NCBI GenBank assembly: GCA_964465385.1
Contig: CAYXIM010000065.1
Location: forward strand, 1-10,078
Source: JAAYBY01 sp964465385
Lineage (GTDB): Bacteria > Bacillota > Clostridia > Saccharofermentanales > UBA5734
DNA length: 10,078 bases
Direction of reading: 5' to 3'
The notes beneath the pieces were generated by a model that worked only from the letters and a program-made list of their open reading frames with translations, ran no database searches and was not told the origin of the DNA. How positions within the stretch are numbered: position 1 is the stretch's first letter; each line of letters opens with the position of its first letter. Of this stretch, positions 1 to 6,440 are shown in pieces. Both the position numbers and the translations under genes were made by a program.

Positions 1-1
1 G

Positions 2-1378
2 TTATTGCTTGGACGGTTTGCCGTCAGGCAGGATTTGATTAAGGATGATGCCGGTCAAGGCGGCCAGGGCCATGCCGGAAAACTGGGTCAGGCTGGTGAT
101 GGGGATAACGGCTCCACCCAGGCCCAGGACCAGCATAACGGCTGCAATGATAACGTTTCGTGTTTTGGCGAAATCAACGCGGGCTTCAGTGAGGACACGC
201 AGGCCATTGGAGGCAATAAACCCGAATAAGATGATGCTGATACCACCCATGACCGGGATGGGGATGGCGTTGATCAAGTCTTTGACCGGTTTGATGAAGG
301 CCAGGATCAGGGCGATGATGGCTGCGCCACCTGTGACGTAGACTGAGCCGACCCGGGTCAGACCGACGACCCCCGTGTTCTCGCCATATGTGGTGTTGGC
401 CGGACCGCCAATCATGCCGGCAACCAGGGTTGCCAGACCATCACCAAACAACGTCCGGTCCAGTCCCGGATCCTGGATGAAATCTTTGCCACAGATCTGA
501 CCCAGAACCGTGTGGTCTCCAATGTGTTCTGACATGGTCACAAAGGCCAACGGCAGCATGGCCAGAGTGGCTGAAAAATCCAGGCTGTAAAACTGGAACG
601 GGCCGCTTTTCCCGGCTGCTTCGCCGAAGGGCAGTAAAATCCTAGGCAACTCAATGATGTTTCCAGCGGCAATATCCCGGCCGATGGCTACCAGGCTTTC
701 GGTCACGATGGTGTTGCCGGATCGGTTGAAGATCAAGTCGACGATGATGGCAGCGGCAAAACCAATGCCAATGCCTGAAATGATCGGAACAATCTTGAAG
801 AAACCTTTTGCATGGACAGCGATCAATGCGGTGGCCAGCAAGGCAATCAGGGCAATGGCGATGTGCTGGACATTGATGGCACCGTCTTCACCCAGGGTCA
901 TGCCGGCCATGCCTACGGCTGTGCTGGCCAGTCCCAGGCCGATGACTGCGATCATGGGACCGACAACGATGGGGGGCAGCAGTTTTTTGATCCATTCTTT
1001 GCCAACCAGGCGGATGACCAGGGCTACCACCATGTAGACCAGGCCGATGGCCATCAGGCCTGTCGCGGCAGCGGCAAAATTGGCCTGCTCCGAGAAGTTG
1101 GGATCCGTGGCGGCAAGGCCCAGCGCTGCTGAGATGGCGGTGATATAGGCGAAGGAGCTGCCCAGGTAAACCGGAACACGCGCCTTGGTGCACACAATGT
1201 AGATCAGCGTGCCAATACCTGAGGCCAGAAGGGATGTGTTCACCGGCAGGCCGGTTAAAATGGGTACCAGAATGGTGGCACCAAACATGGCGAATACATG
1301 CTGGAAACTCAAGATAATGCCTTTGGCAAAGCCGGGTTTCTCACGAATGCCGATGATCAGGGTTGACGGGTCGTCCAT
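2..1378 (-). CDS. uraA: Uracil permease, NCS2 (nucleobase:cation symporter-2) family
   Basis: This 458-residue polytopic membrane protein should import uracil with protons for pyrimidine salvage. It is hydrophobic throughout, consistent with the 14-helix NCS2 fold. Family landmarks are present: the N-terminal FQHVFAMFGATILVPILTG stretch (residues 25-43), the YLGSSFAYI segment (71-79), the helix containing Glu284-His285 (SEHIGDHT) and the GGPANTTYGEN segment (324-334) with Glu333. In the known UraA structure the equivalent two glutamates bind uracil and couple protons. The frame stays open to 1459, but ATG 1378 is chosen because AAGGAGG (1393-1387) lies 8 nt before it and the upstream in-frame codons overlap the leader terminator. 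The TAA stop lies at 4-2, so the gene is complete; whatever follows it is outside the window. The family is certain; uracil rather than xanthine specificity rests on the motifs and the pyrimidine-type leader. The alternative symbol pyrP is used in bacilli. Confidence 0.93.
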   Translation of the reverse strand: MDDPSTLIIGIREKPGFAKGIILSFQHVFAMFGATILVPILTGLPVNTSLLASGIGTLIYIVCTKARVPVYLGSSFAYITAISAALGLAATDPNFSEQANFAAAATGLMAIGLVYMVVALVIRLVGKEWIKKLLPPIVVGPMIAVIGLGLASTAVGMAGMTLGEDGAINVQHIAIALIALLATALIAVHAKGFFKIVPIISGIGIGFAAAIIVDLIFNRSGNTIVTESLVAIGRDIAAGNIIELPRILLPFGEAAGKSGPFQFYSLDFSATLAMLPLAFVTMSEHIGDHTVLGQICGKDFIQDPGLDRTLFGDGLATLVAGMIGGPANTTYGENTGVVGLTRVGSVYVTGGAAIIALILAFIKPVKDLINAIPIPVMGGISIILFGFIASNGLRVLTEARVDFAKTRNVIIAAVMLVLGLGGAVIPITSLTQFSGMALAALTGIILNQILPDGKPSKQ

Positions 1379-1384
1379 GGTTGA

Positions 1385-1535
1385 ATCCTCCTTACAGAAT
1401 AAAAGCTTTCTGTCTTCGGGAAACAGAAAGCGTTTTTTCAGCAGCATTCGCCGGCGCAACTGACACAGGGTCAGAAGGAGTCAGCTGTGATATAACAGAC
1501 TTTCATGTCTCTCAGGAACAGATTAAAGCCTTATT
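1385..1535 (-). promoter_or_regulatory. Pyrimidine-responsive (PyrR-type) attenuator leader of the uracil permease
   Basis: The untranslated leader contains TCCTGAGAGACATGAAAG (1517-1500), close to the PyrR binding-loop consensus UCC-n-GAGAG followed by a purine-rich bulge. It can fold as an upper stem UGUU/GACA closing a CCUGAGA loop, followed by the purine bulge UGAAAG. Downstream lies an intrinsic terminator (1431-1398). ACA(U)GAAAG (1508-1500) can instead pair, with one bulged U, with CUUUCUGU (1430-1423), the 5' arm of that terminator, forming an antiterminator. In PyrR systems, PyrR bound to UMP holds the binding loop, frees the terminator and turns the gene off. The motif, the pairings and the gene identity agree; PyrR itself is not in this window, so the regulator is inferred. 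Confidence 0.6.
1398..1431 (-). terminator. Attenuator terminator hairpin in the permease leader
   Basis: A perfect 9-bp stem (GCTTTCTGT, 1431-1423, with ACAGAAAGC, 1413-1405) closes a 9-nt loop and is followed on the minus strand by TTTTATT. It lies between the promoter and the permease ribosome binding site, so it can only act as a leader attenuator for this gene. It also has a T-tract on the plus strand (1433-1438) and could block antisense transcription. Confidence 0.75.
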
Positions 1536-1541
1536 TCTTCT

Positions 1542-1570
1542 AATGTAACACAAGGGTAGGGGGATGACAA
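1542..1570 (-). promoter_or_regulatory. Promoter of the uracil permease (extended -10)
   Basis: TTGTCA (1570-1565) and TACATT (1547-1542) are separated by exactly 17 bp, and TG precedes the -10 box by one base, giving an extended -10. Transcription would start near 1535, about 157 nt before the start codon. That leaves room for the whole attenuator and places the PyrR-like loop about 20 nt into the RNA. Confidence 0.6.
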
Positions 1571-1610
1571 CTGCTTTTGACGCCTTTTTCCTCCAGATGG
1601 CTTCAGCCCT

Positions 1611-1624
1611 TGTAAACGCTTGCC
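1611..1624 (+). promoter_or_regulatory. cre-like operator overlapping the -35 box of the ABC transporter promoter
   Basis: TGTAAACGCTTGCC matches the catabolite-response-element consensus TGWAARCGYTWNCW at 13 of 14 positions; only the last base differs. It overlaps the -35 hexamer at 1620-1625, where binding of CcpA or another LacI-family repressor would block initiation. The divergent permease promoter ends about 40 bp away. The site is a sequence match only; no regulator is encoded here. Confidence 0.35.
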
Positions 1625-1648
1625 AGCACAAGCTGAATGAAGGATAAT
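1620..1648 (+). promoter_or_regulatory. Promoter of the four-gene operon
   Basis: TTGCCA (1620-1625) and GATAAT (1643-1648) are spaced by 17 bp, each matching the sigma-A consensus at 5 of 6 bases. The start site would fall near 1655, giving a short leader of about 30 nt containing AGGAGG (1671-1676), 7 nt before the GTG start. Confidence 0.6.
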
Positions 1649-1683
1649 AGCGTTACTTTGGAAGGAAGTCAGGAGGGTGGACC

Positions 1684-3453
1684 GTGTCCGTGTTCCGTCG
1701 CATGCTGCATGAAGCCAAACCATACCGGGGCTATTTACTGGTTGCCGCCTTTTCAACGCTGATGATTGCCGGGCTCAACCTGGTGGCCCCCTGGCTGATC
1801 CGTGATTTGACAGCGATCTTGACTGGAGGGTTTGATGAACTGGCCATGCGTGCCATCACACGCATCGCCCTGATCTTGACGGCGACCTATGTTTTGCGCG
1901 CGGGTTTTCGTTTCATGAGCAATTACTTCGCGCACGTGGGCGCCTGGCGTCTGGTGACCGCCATACGGGTCAAACTGTACGACCACTTGCAACATTTGTC
2001 CTTGCGCTACTACCACGACAAACAGACCGGCCAGTTGATGAGCCGGGTTATCAACGACACCGCCCAACTGGAGGTCCTGATTGCCCATGCCATTCCGGAA
2101 CTCTTTTCTAATTTCCTGATTTTAACCGGCACCACAGTGTTGCTCCTGCTCATCCAGCCGACCCTGGCTCTTTTGACGTTAATCCCCATACCGTTCCTGG
2201 CCACGGGCAGCGTCTATTTTATGAAACGCATTCGTCCGGATTTTCGTCAGGCCCAGGAAACACTGGCCGAGCTGAATGCAGGCTTACAGGACAACCTGTC
2301 CGGCATCAAAGAGATTCAAGCCTTCAACCAACAAAAGAAAGAGACCCGACAGATCAAGCGTTCGGCCGAACACTGGCGGGACGCCATTTTGCGAGCCTTG
2401 AAAAAAAGTGCTGTTTTCCACCCCCTGATTGAAACCATCAGCTCCCTGGGAACTGTCATCGTGGTCGGTGTGGGTGGTTGGATGGCCTGGCAGGGCCGTA
2501 TGCCTGTTTCAGATGTGGTTGCTTTCCTCATGTACCTCAACTTATTCTACCAGCCGGTCACCAACCTGGCACGGGTTGCAGAAGACGTGCAAACAGCCCT
2601 GGCAGGGGCGGAACGTGTGGTGCAGGTGTTGGATGCGCAGCCTGATGTCGTGGATCGCGAAGGGGCTGTCACCCTGAAAAAAAGCAAAGGGGCCATCCGC
2701 TTTGATGCGGTTTCCTTCTCATATGAGGCTGGCCAGTCGGTTCTGGAGGACATCAGCTTTGAGGCAAAACCCGGTCAAATGGTCGCACTGGTTGGCCCGA
2801 CGGGCGTGGGAAAAACCACCCTGATCAGCCTTCTGACCCGTTTTTATGACCCGACAGCCGGCCGCGTGCTGCTGGATGACCAAGACATCCGGGATGTGAC
2901 CTTGCATTCGCTCAGAGATCAGATCAGCATCGTTTTACAAGATGTTTTTCTCTTTCACGGGACCGTTGAGGAAAACATCGCTTATGGCCTTGAAGAACCC
3001 TCGCATGAGGAAGTGGTCCGGGCGGCGTCCATCGCCCATGCCCACGCCTTTATATCAGCGTTGCCACAGGGTTACCAGACTCTTATCGGCGAGCGCGGGG
3101 TCCGCCTGTCTGGCGGTCAAAAACAACGTCTGGCCATTGCCCGGGCCGTCTTGCGCAACCGCCCCATCCTGATTCTGGATGAGGCAACTGCCGCTGTGGA
3201 CACCCAGACTGAAACTGAAATCCAGCAGGCCATCCAGCAATTGATCGGCAAGCAAACCCTGCTGGTGATCGCCCACCGCCTGTCGACTGTTCGGCGGGCA
3301 GACCAGATTTTGGTTCTGGACCAGGGGCGCATTGTTGAACGCGGCACCCATGAGGAGCTGCTTAAACAGGGCGGCCTCTATGCCCGCCTTAACCAGACCC
3401 ATGAACACGGCCAGCAGCTGGCCGGGCAGTGCGAAGAGGGGGTCTTGGTGTGA
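1684..3453 (+). CDS. ABC exporter half-transporter (fused transmembrane and ATPase domains)
   Basis: This 589-residue protein has the usual length and layout of a MsbA/BmrA/MdlB-type exporter. Residues ~15-300 form the six-helix membrane domain and ~340-575 the nucleotide-binding domain. The ATPase is intact: Walker A GPTGVGKT (371-378), Q-loop Gln419, signature LSGGQ (475-479), Walker B ILILDE ending at Asp499-Glu500, and switch His531. It should work as a dimer that exports a lipid, drug or peptide using ATP. With no second half-transporter gene adjacent, a homodimer is likely. The GTG start follows AGGAGG by 7 nt. The stop codon overlaps the GTG of the carboxypeptidase gene, indicating translational coupling. 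The substrate cannot be read from the sequence; linkage to a peptidoglycan enzyme hints at an envelope role but is weak evidence. Confidence 0.93.
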   Translation: MSVFRRMLHEAKPYRGYLLVAAFSTLMIAGLNLVAPWLIRDLTAILTGGFDELAMRAITRIALILTATYVLRAGFRFMSNYFAHVGAWRLVTAIRVKLYDHLQHLSLRYYHDKQTGQLMSRVINDTAQLEVLIAHAIPELFSNFLILTGTTVLLLLIQPTLALLTLIPIPFLATGSVYFMKRIRPDFRQAQETLAELNAGLQDNLSGIKEIQAFNQQKKETRQIKRSAEHWRDAILRALKKSAVFHPLIETISSLGTVIVVGVGGWMAWQGRMPVSDVVAFLMYLNLFYQPVTNLARVAEDVQTALAGAERVVQVLDAQPDVVDREGAVTLKKSKGAIRFDAVSFSYEAGQSVLEDISFEAKPGQMVALVGPTGVGKTTLISLLTRFYDPTAGRVLLDDQDIRDVTLHSLRDQISIVLQDVFLFHGTVEENIAYGLEEPSHEEVVRAASIAHAHAFISALPQGYQTLIGERGVRLSGGQKQRLAIARAVLRNRPILILDEATAAVDTQTETEIQQAIQQLIGKQTLLVIAHRLSTVRRADQILVLDQGRIVERGTHEELLKQGGLYARLNQTHEHGQQLAGQCEEGVLV

Positions 3454-4721
3454 ACCTGCTCAAAACAGCTCCGCTGCTGGTGCTTTGCCTCCTGATTGTT
3501 TTGTTGACCCCTGCTTCTTTGTCAGCCCAAAGCCTGCAGATGTCCTGGCCGGATCTGGCGGATATCCAGGCAGAAGCCTGGCTAGTCTTTGACCGTCAAA
3601 GCAAGGAGGTTTTGCTGGATTATCGAGCCAATCGGCTGGTTTATCCCGCCAGCACCACAAAAATCATGACTGCTATCCTGGCCCTGGAACACTTGTCGTT
3701 GACCGATTGGGTTCAGGTTTCAGACACCGCGGTTGACTTGCCGTATGATTCATCCAGCATTGGCCTGGTTGCCGATGAACGCATTGAGGTGCGCCATTTG
3801 CTGACCGGCCTGATGCTGGCGTCAGGAAATGATGCAGCCAATGTGCTGGCCGAAGCTGTCGCAGGGGACCAGGAACAGTTTGCTGAGCGTATGAACCAGA
3901 AAGCTGGGGAGCTGGGCATGAGCCGGTCTCATTTTTGCAATGCCAGCGGCGTCCATGACGATGAACATGTCACGACCGTTTATGATATGGCGCTTTTGGC
4001 CGACTATGCCCTGGACCTACCGGTGTTTCGTGACACCGTCAGCCAGCAGGTGGCGATTTTGCCGCAAACCAACAAACACGCTGCCCCGGACTGGGGCTTT
4101 CTGGTCAACACCAACCGCCTGCTGCTTTTTGGTGACAGCGGCTATCAATCACCCTACATCCAGGCCTATACCGGCATTAAAACGGGCCGGACACCCTATG
4201 CGCAATCCTGCCTGGTCGCCTCGGCCCAACTGGTTGATGGCCGGGAACTGATCTCGGTGATCATGGGGGTTCCCGCATCCAAACAAGCCCCAGGCATGTT
4301 TACGGCGACCCGGCTGTTGCTGGAAGAAGCAGCTGGGCAACTGATTGATCTGGAGGCTGTTTTAGACCCTGATCAAATGGAAAATGAGCTGCCCCAAACA
4401 GAAGAGACGACCAGCCCAACGCAGACAGAAGAGACGACCAGCCCAACGCAGACAGAACCGACAGCTGCCTCAACAACTGAAAGCAGCCGTCCCAAAGCCA
4501 CCACGGTCAGTCCGAGCCTGACGCATCAGCAGACAGAGAAAGAAACGGTCGTTGAGGCATCAAACCTGATCCCAGGCTGGTTGATAGAAAACCCCTGGCG
4601 CACCGCCTTCATTGGGTTGTCTGTCCTGGTGTTTGCTGTCTTTTTCATTGGCTTGATCCAGAAAGCCTCTCGAAGTCCCAAAAAGCCGCCTGAAGGTGAA
4701 CATACCGATGACCAGACATGA
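3450..4721 (+). CDS. D-alanyl-D-alanine carboxypeptidase (PBP5/DacF-like, peptidase S11) with atypical C-terminus
   Basis: This 423-residue serine carboxypeptidase should remove the terminal D-Ala from peptidoglycan stem peptides outside the membrane. A signal peptide (residues 1-26, hydrophobic core then SLSA-Q) precedes the catalytic domain. All three penicillin-binding motifs are present: SxxK as S68-T-T-K71, SGN at 125-127 and KTG at 244-246. After about residue 300 the usual PBP5 C-terminal beta domain is not apparent. There is instead a Thr/Pro/Glu-rich linker with tandem TEETTSPTQ repeats, then a transmembrane helix (about 380-400) and a short basic/acidic cytoplasmic tail, replacing the usual amphipathic anchor. 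GTG 3450 is chosen over the in-frame GTG 3429 because it gives a GTGA overlap with the ABC gene stop, has an AGAGGGGG sequence upstream, and leaves a clean signal peptide. The family is certain; the symbol dacF would be plausible but is not proven. Confidence 0.92.
   Translation: MNLLKTAPLLVLCLLIVLLTPASLSAQSLQMSWPDLADIQAEAWLVFDRQSKEVLLDYRANRLVYPASTTKIMTAILALEHLSLTDWVQVSDTAVDLPYDSSSIGLVADERIEVRHLLTGLMLASGNDAANVLAEAVAGDQEQFAERMNQKAGELGMSRSHFCNASGVHDDEHVTTVYDMALLADYALDLPVFRDTVSQQVAILPQTNKHAAPDWGFLVNTNRLLLFGDSGYQSPYIQAYTGIKTGRTPYAQSCLVASAQLVDGRELISVIMGVPASKQAPGMFTATRLLLEEAAGQLIDLEAVLDPDQMENELPQTEETTSPTQTEETTSPTQTEPTAASTTESSRPKATTVSPSLTHQQTEKETVVEASNLIPGWLIENPWRTAFIGLSVLVFAVFFIGLIQKASRSPKKPPEGEHTDDQT
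4398..4457 (+). repeat. 27-bp in-frame tandem repeat in the carboxypeptidase linker
   Basis: Two identical 27-bp units (4398-4424 and 4425-4451) encode TEETTSPTQ twice and are followed by the first 6 bp of a third unit (4452-4457). The copies show no base difference, suggesting recent duplication by slippage or unequal exchange. The unit is a multiple of three, so copy-number change alters linker length without breaking the frame. Confidence 0.9.
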
Positions 4722-5244
4722 ATGGGTCAGCCATCCCTTTGGCCCCGTTTGGGATGAAAACAGCAGGATTTTGATTGTGGGAACCCTGCCATCTCCAGCT
4801 TCCCGCGCGAGCGCCTTTTACTACGGGCACCCTCAAAACCGCTTTTGGCCCCTTGTGGCTGCCCTGACCAAGCAGCCGCTCCCCCAAACGATCCAAGAAA
4901 AAAAGCAGCTGCTCCTGGACCAGGGCATCGCTTTGTGGGACGTGTTTCAACAATGCCAGATCAGGGGAGCAGCAGACAGCAGCATCCGGCAGGCGGTGGC
5001 CCATCCGCTGCAGGCGTGGCTCGAGAACCGTGCCATCACAGCTGTCTTTGCCAACGGCCAGGCGGCAGGCCGACAGGCCTGCCAGCTGGTTCACAGCTGT
5101 CCGGTTTATGTCCTGCCATCGACCAGTTCGGCCAATGCCCGCTACAGCCTGGCAGCCCTTATTCAAGCCTGGGAGGGGGTCCGCCTTGCCTTGGCCCGGG
5201 CCCGGCCGCCATCATCCGAAAAAGGAGCAGGTTTTCATGTTTGA
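4708..5244 (+). CDS. DNA-deoxyinosine (hypoxanthine-DNA) glycosylase, UDG superfamily
   Basis: The 178-residue product should excise hypoxanthine arising from adenine deamination, starting base-excision repair. It begins with HPF-PVWDENSRILIVGTLPS, and residues 25-47 carry the family signature GT-PS-x(2)-S-x(5)-YYGHPQNRFW, typical of the family-6-type hypoxanthine glycosylases in the uracil-DNA-glycosylase superfamily. LWDV (76-79) and the late LPSTSSANA motif (136-144) fit the same family. ATG 4708 is preferred over the in-frame GTG 4696 because AAGGTGA (4692-4698) sits 9 nt before it. The gene overlaps the carboxypeptidase by 14 bp and the peptidase gene by 8 bp, so it is inside the operon. 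The last ~10 residues (ARPPSSEKGAGFHV) lie past the fold and look unconserved. Substrate range (hypoxanthine versus uracil or other lesions) is inferred from the family. Confidence 0.85.
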   Translation: MTRHEWVSHPFGPVWDENSRILIVGTLPSPASRASAFYYGHPQNRFWPLVAALTKQPLPQTIQEKKQLLLDQGIALWDVFQQCQIRGAADSSIRQAVAHPLQAWLENRAITAVFANGQAAGRQACQLVHSCPVYVLPSTSSANARYSLAALIQAWEGVRLALARARPPSSEKGAGFHV

Positions 5245-6430
5245 TCCGCCGGATGCCTGCGAACTGAAAAGGCGCCAACAGGCCCTGTTGGCAGAAGCTC
5301 TCGAGCTGGAACCTGGACTGGACACGCTCCTGGTGTTTGACCGGATCAGTCAATTCTACCTGACCGGCACCTTTCAGGATGCCCTGTTTGTTTTGAGGCG
5401 TGACGGCCAGGCCGTCCTCTTTGTTCGAAAAAGCATCGACCGGGCCCTGTTGGAAAGCCCGTTGGACAACATCCGTGGCATGCGTTCTTACCGGGATCTC
5501 AAAGACGTGTTGCCAGCTGATTTGGGCCTGGTGGGGATCGACACCCGGCAGACCCTTCTGTCCCAGTTTCAAAGCTTGAAAAAGCATGTCAAGATGGCTG
5601 GGCCGGTGGCGGTGGATGCCGCACTGGCGACGGTCCGCTCCAGGAAAACGCCGGCAGAACTGGCTCGCATGACAGAAGCCGGCAAGCAGCAGCACCAACT
5701 GATGCATGTGGTGATTCCCAACCTCCTGCAGGAAGGCATGAGCGAAGCACAGCTGATGGCTGCTGTTTATACAGCCATGATCGATCTGGGCCACCATGGT
5801 GTGTCCCGTTTTTCAATGCATCAGGTGAATTTTCCTGTTGGCCAGATTGCCTTTGGCACCCAATCTTTGCACCCACATTTTTTTGATGGCCCGGCCGGCA
5901 TGCGGGGACTTGGTGCTGCCGTTTCTGTAACCGGCAGCCAGGACCGCAAGTTGAAAGTGGGGGACCTGATCTACTGTGATCTAGCCTTTGGCGTGGATGG
6001 CTACCACACCGACAAAACGCAAGTCTACTGTTTTGGCGGGCCAGTTCCACAGCCGGTCCTGCAAGCACACCGGGCCTGCCGGGACCTGCTGCGCCTGGCC
6101 CGCTCCTTGCTGATGCCCGGCCAGAGCCCATCAGCCGTCTACCGCCAGCTGATGGCAAACAAACCTGAAGGCGTGACCGGACACTTTATGGGCTATGACA
6201 GCAGGCCAGTCCGCTTTCTGGGACACGGGGTGGGCTTGACCGTTGATGAAGCACCAGTCCTGACCGACGGCTTTGACCAGCCACTTGAAGCCGGCATGGT
6301 TCTGGCTGTCGAACCCAAAATTGGCCTTGACGGCCACGGGATGGTGGGTGTCGAGGAAACCTATGTGCTGACACAGCAAGGGCCCCGCTGTCTGACGGGC
6401 GGGGATGAAGACATCATCTGTGTGGGGTGA
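5237..6430 (+). CDS. M24 family metallopeptidase (Xaa-Pro aminopeptidase/dipeptidase-like)
   Basis: This 397-residue cytoplasmic enzyme has a creatinase-like N-terminal domain (about 1-150) and a pita-bread catalytic domain (about 155-395). All five expected dinuclear-metal ligands are visible: Asp248 in CDLAFG, Asp259 in HTDKTQ, His330 in GHGVG, Glu359 in AVEPK and Glu373 in GVEETYV. It should hydrolyse X-Pro bonds in short peptides. One variation is seen: the motif after GHGVG reads LTVDEAP, with Asp where many aminopeptidases P have His in the HExP motif, so substrate choice may differ. ATG 5237 is chosen because AAGGAG (5222-5227) lies about 9 nt upstream; the open frame reaches back to 5030 but that part is out-of-frame sequence of the glycosylase gene. 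It is the last gene of the operon, and its stop lies 9 bp from the convergent dehydrogenase stop. Confidence 0.88.
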   Translation: MFDPPDACELKRRQQALLAEALELEPGLDTLLVFDRISQFYLTGTFQDALFVLRRDGQAVLFVRKSIDRALLESPLDNIRGMRSYRDLKDVLPADLGLVGIDTRQTLLSQFQSLKKHVKMAGPVAVDAALATVRSRKTPAELARMTEAGKQQHQLMHVVIPNLLQEGMSEAQLMAAVYTAMIDLGHHGVSRFSMHQVNFPVGQIAFGTQSLHPHFFDGPAGMRGLGAAVSVTGSQDRKLKVGDLIYCDLAFGVDGYHTDKTQVYCFGGPVPQPVLQAHRACRDLLRLARSLLMPGQSPSAVYRQLMANKPEGVTGHFMGYDSRPVRFLGHGVGLTVDEAPVLTDGFDQPLEAGMVLAVEPKIGLDGHGMVGVEETYVLTQQGPRCLTGGDEDIICVG

Positions 6431-6440
6431 CCCCCTTTTT
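6424..6440 (+). terminator. Possible weak terminator at the peptidase stop codon
   Basis: GGGG (6424-6427) and CCCC (6431-6434) flank the TGA stop as a 3-nt loop and are followed by CTTTTT. The stem has only 4 GC pairs, so this is a weak candidate, but it is the only termination-like signal after the four-gene operon and lies in the 9-bp gap before the convergent dehydrogenase gene. Confidence 0.3.

Noticed and set aside
1379..1459. 27-residue N-terminal extension of the uracil permease (in-frame ATG at 1459)
   Set aside because: It covers the leader terminator and ribosome binding site; AAGGAGG is placed correctly only for ATG 1378, and the basic extension is not typical of the family.
1500..1520. 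Glycine- or other riboswitch suggested by the GAGAG motif
   Set aside because: The rest of a glycine aptamer is missing; the motif, downstream terminator and pyrimidine transporter fit a PyrR loop better.
4645..5166. 173-codon open frame on the minus strand
   Set aside because: It is antisense to the carboxypeptidase end and the glycosylase; no domain or translation signal is visible.
5030..5236. 69-residue upstream extension of the M24 peptidase frame
   Set aside because: It lies wholly inside the glycosylase gene in another frame, has no peptidase-like sequence, and the start at 5237 has its own ribosome binding site.
5159..5797. 212-codon open frame on the minus strand
   Set aside because: It is antisense to the glycosylase and peptidase genes, shows no recognisable domain and has His/Gln-rich composition typical of shadow frames.
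5589..6158. 189-codon open frame on the minus strand
   Set aside because: It is antisense to the well-supported M24 peptidase and has Arg/Gly/Pro-rich low-information composition.
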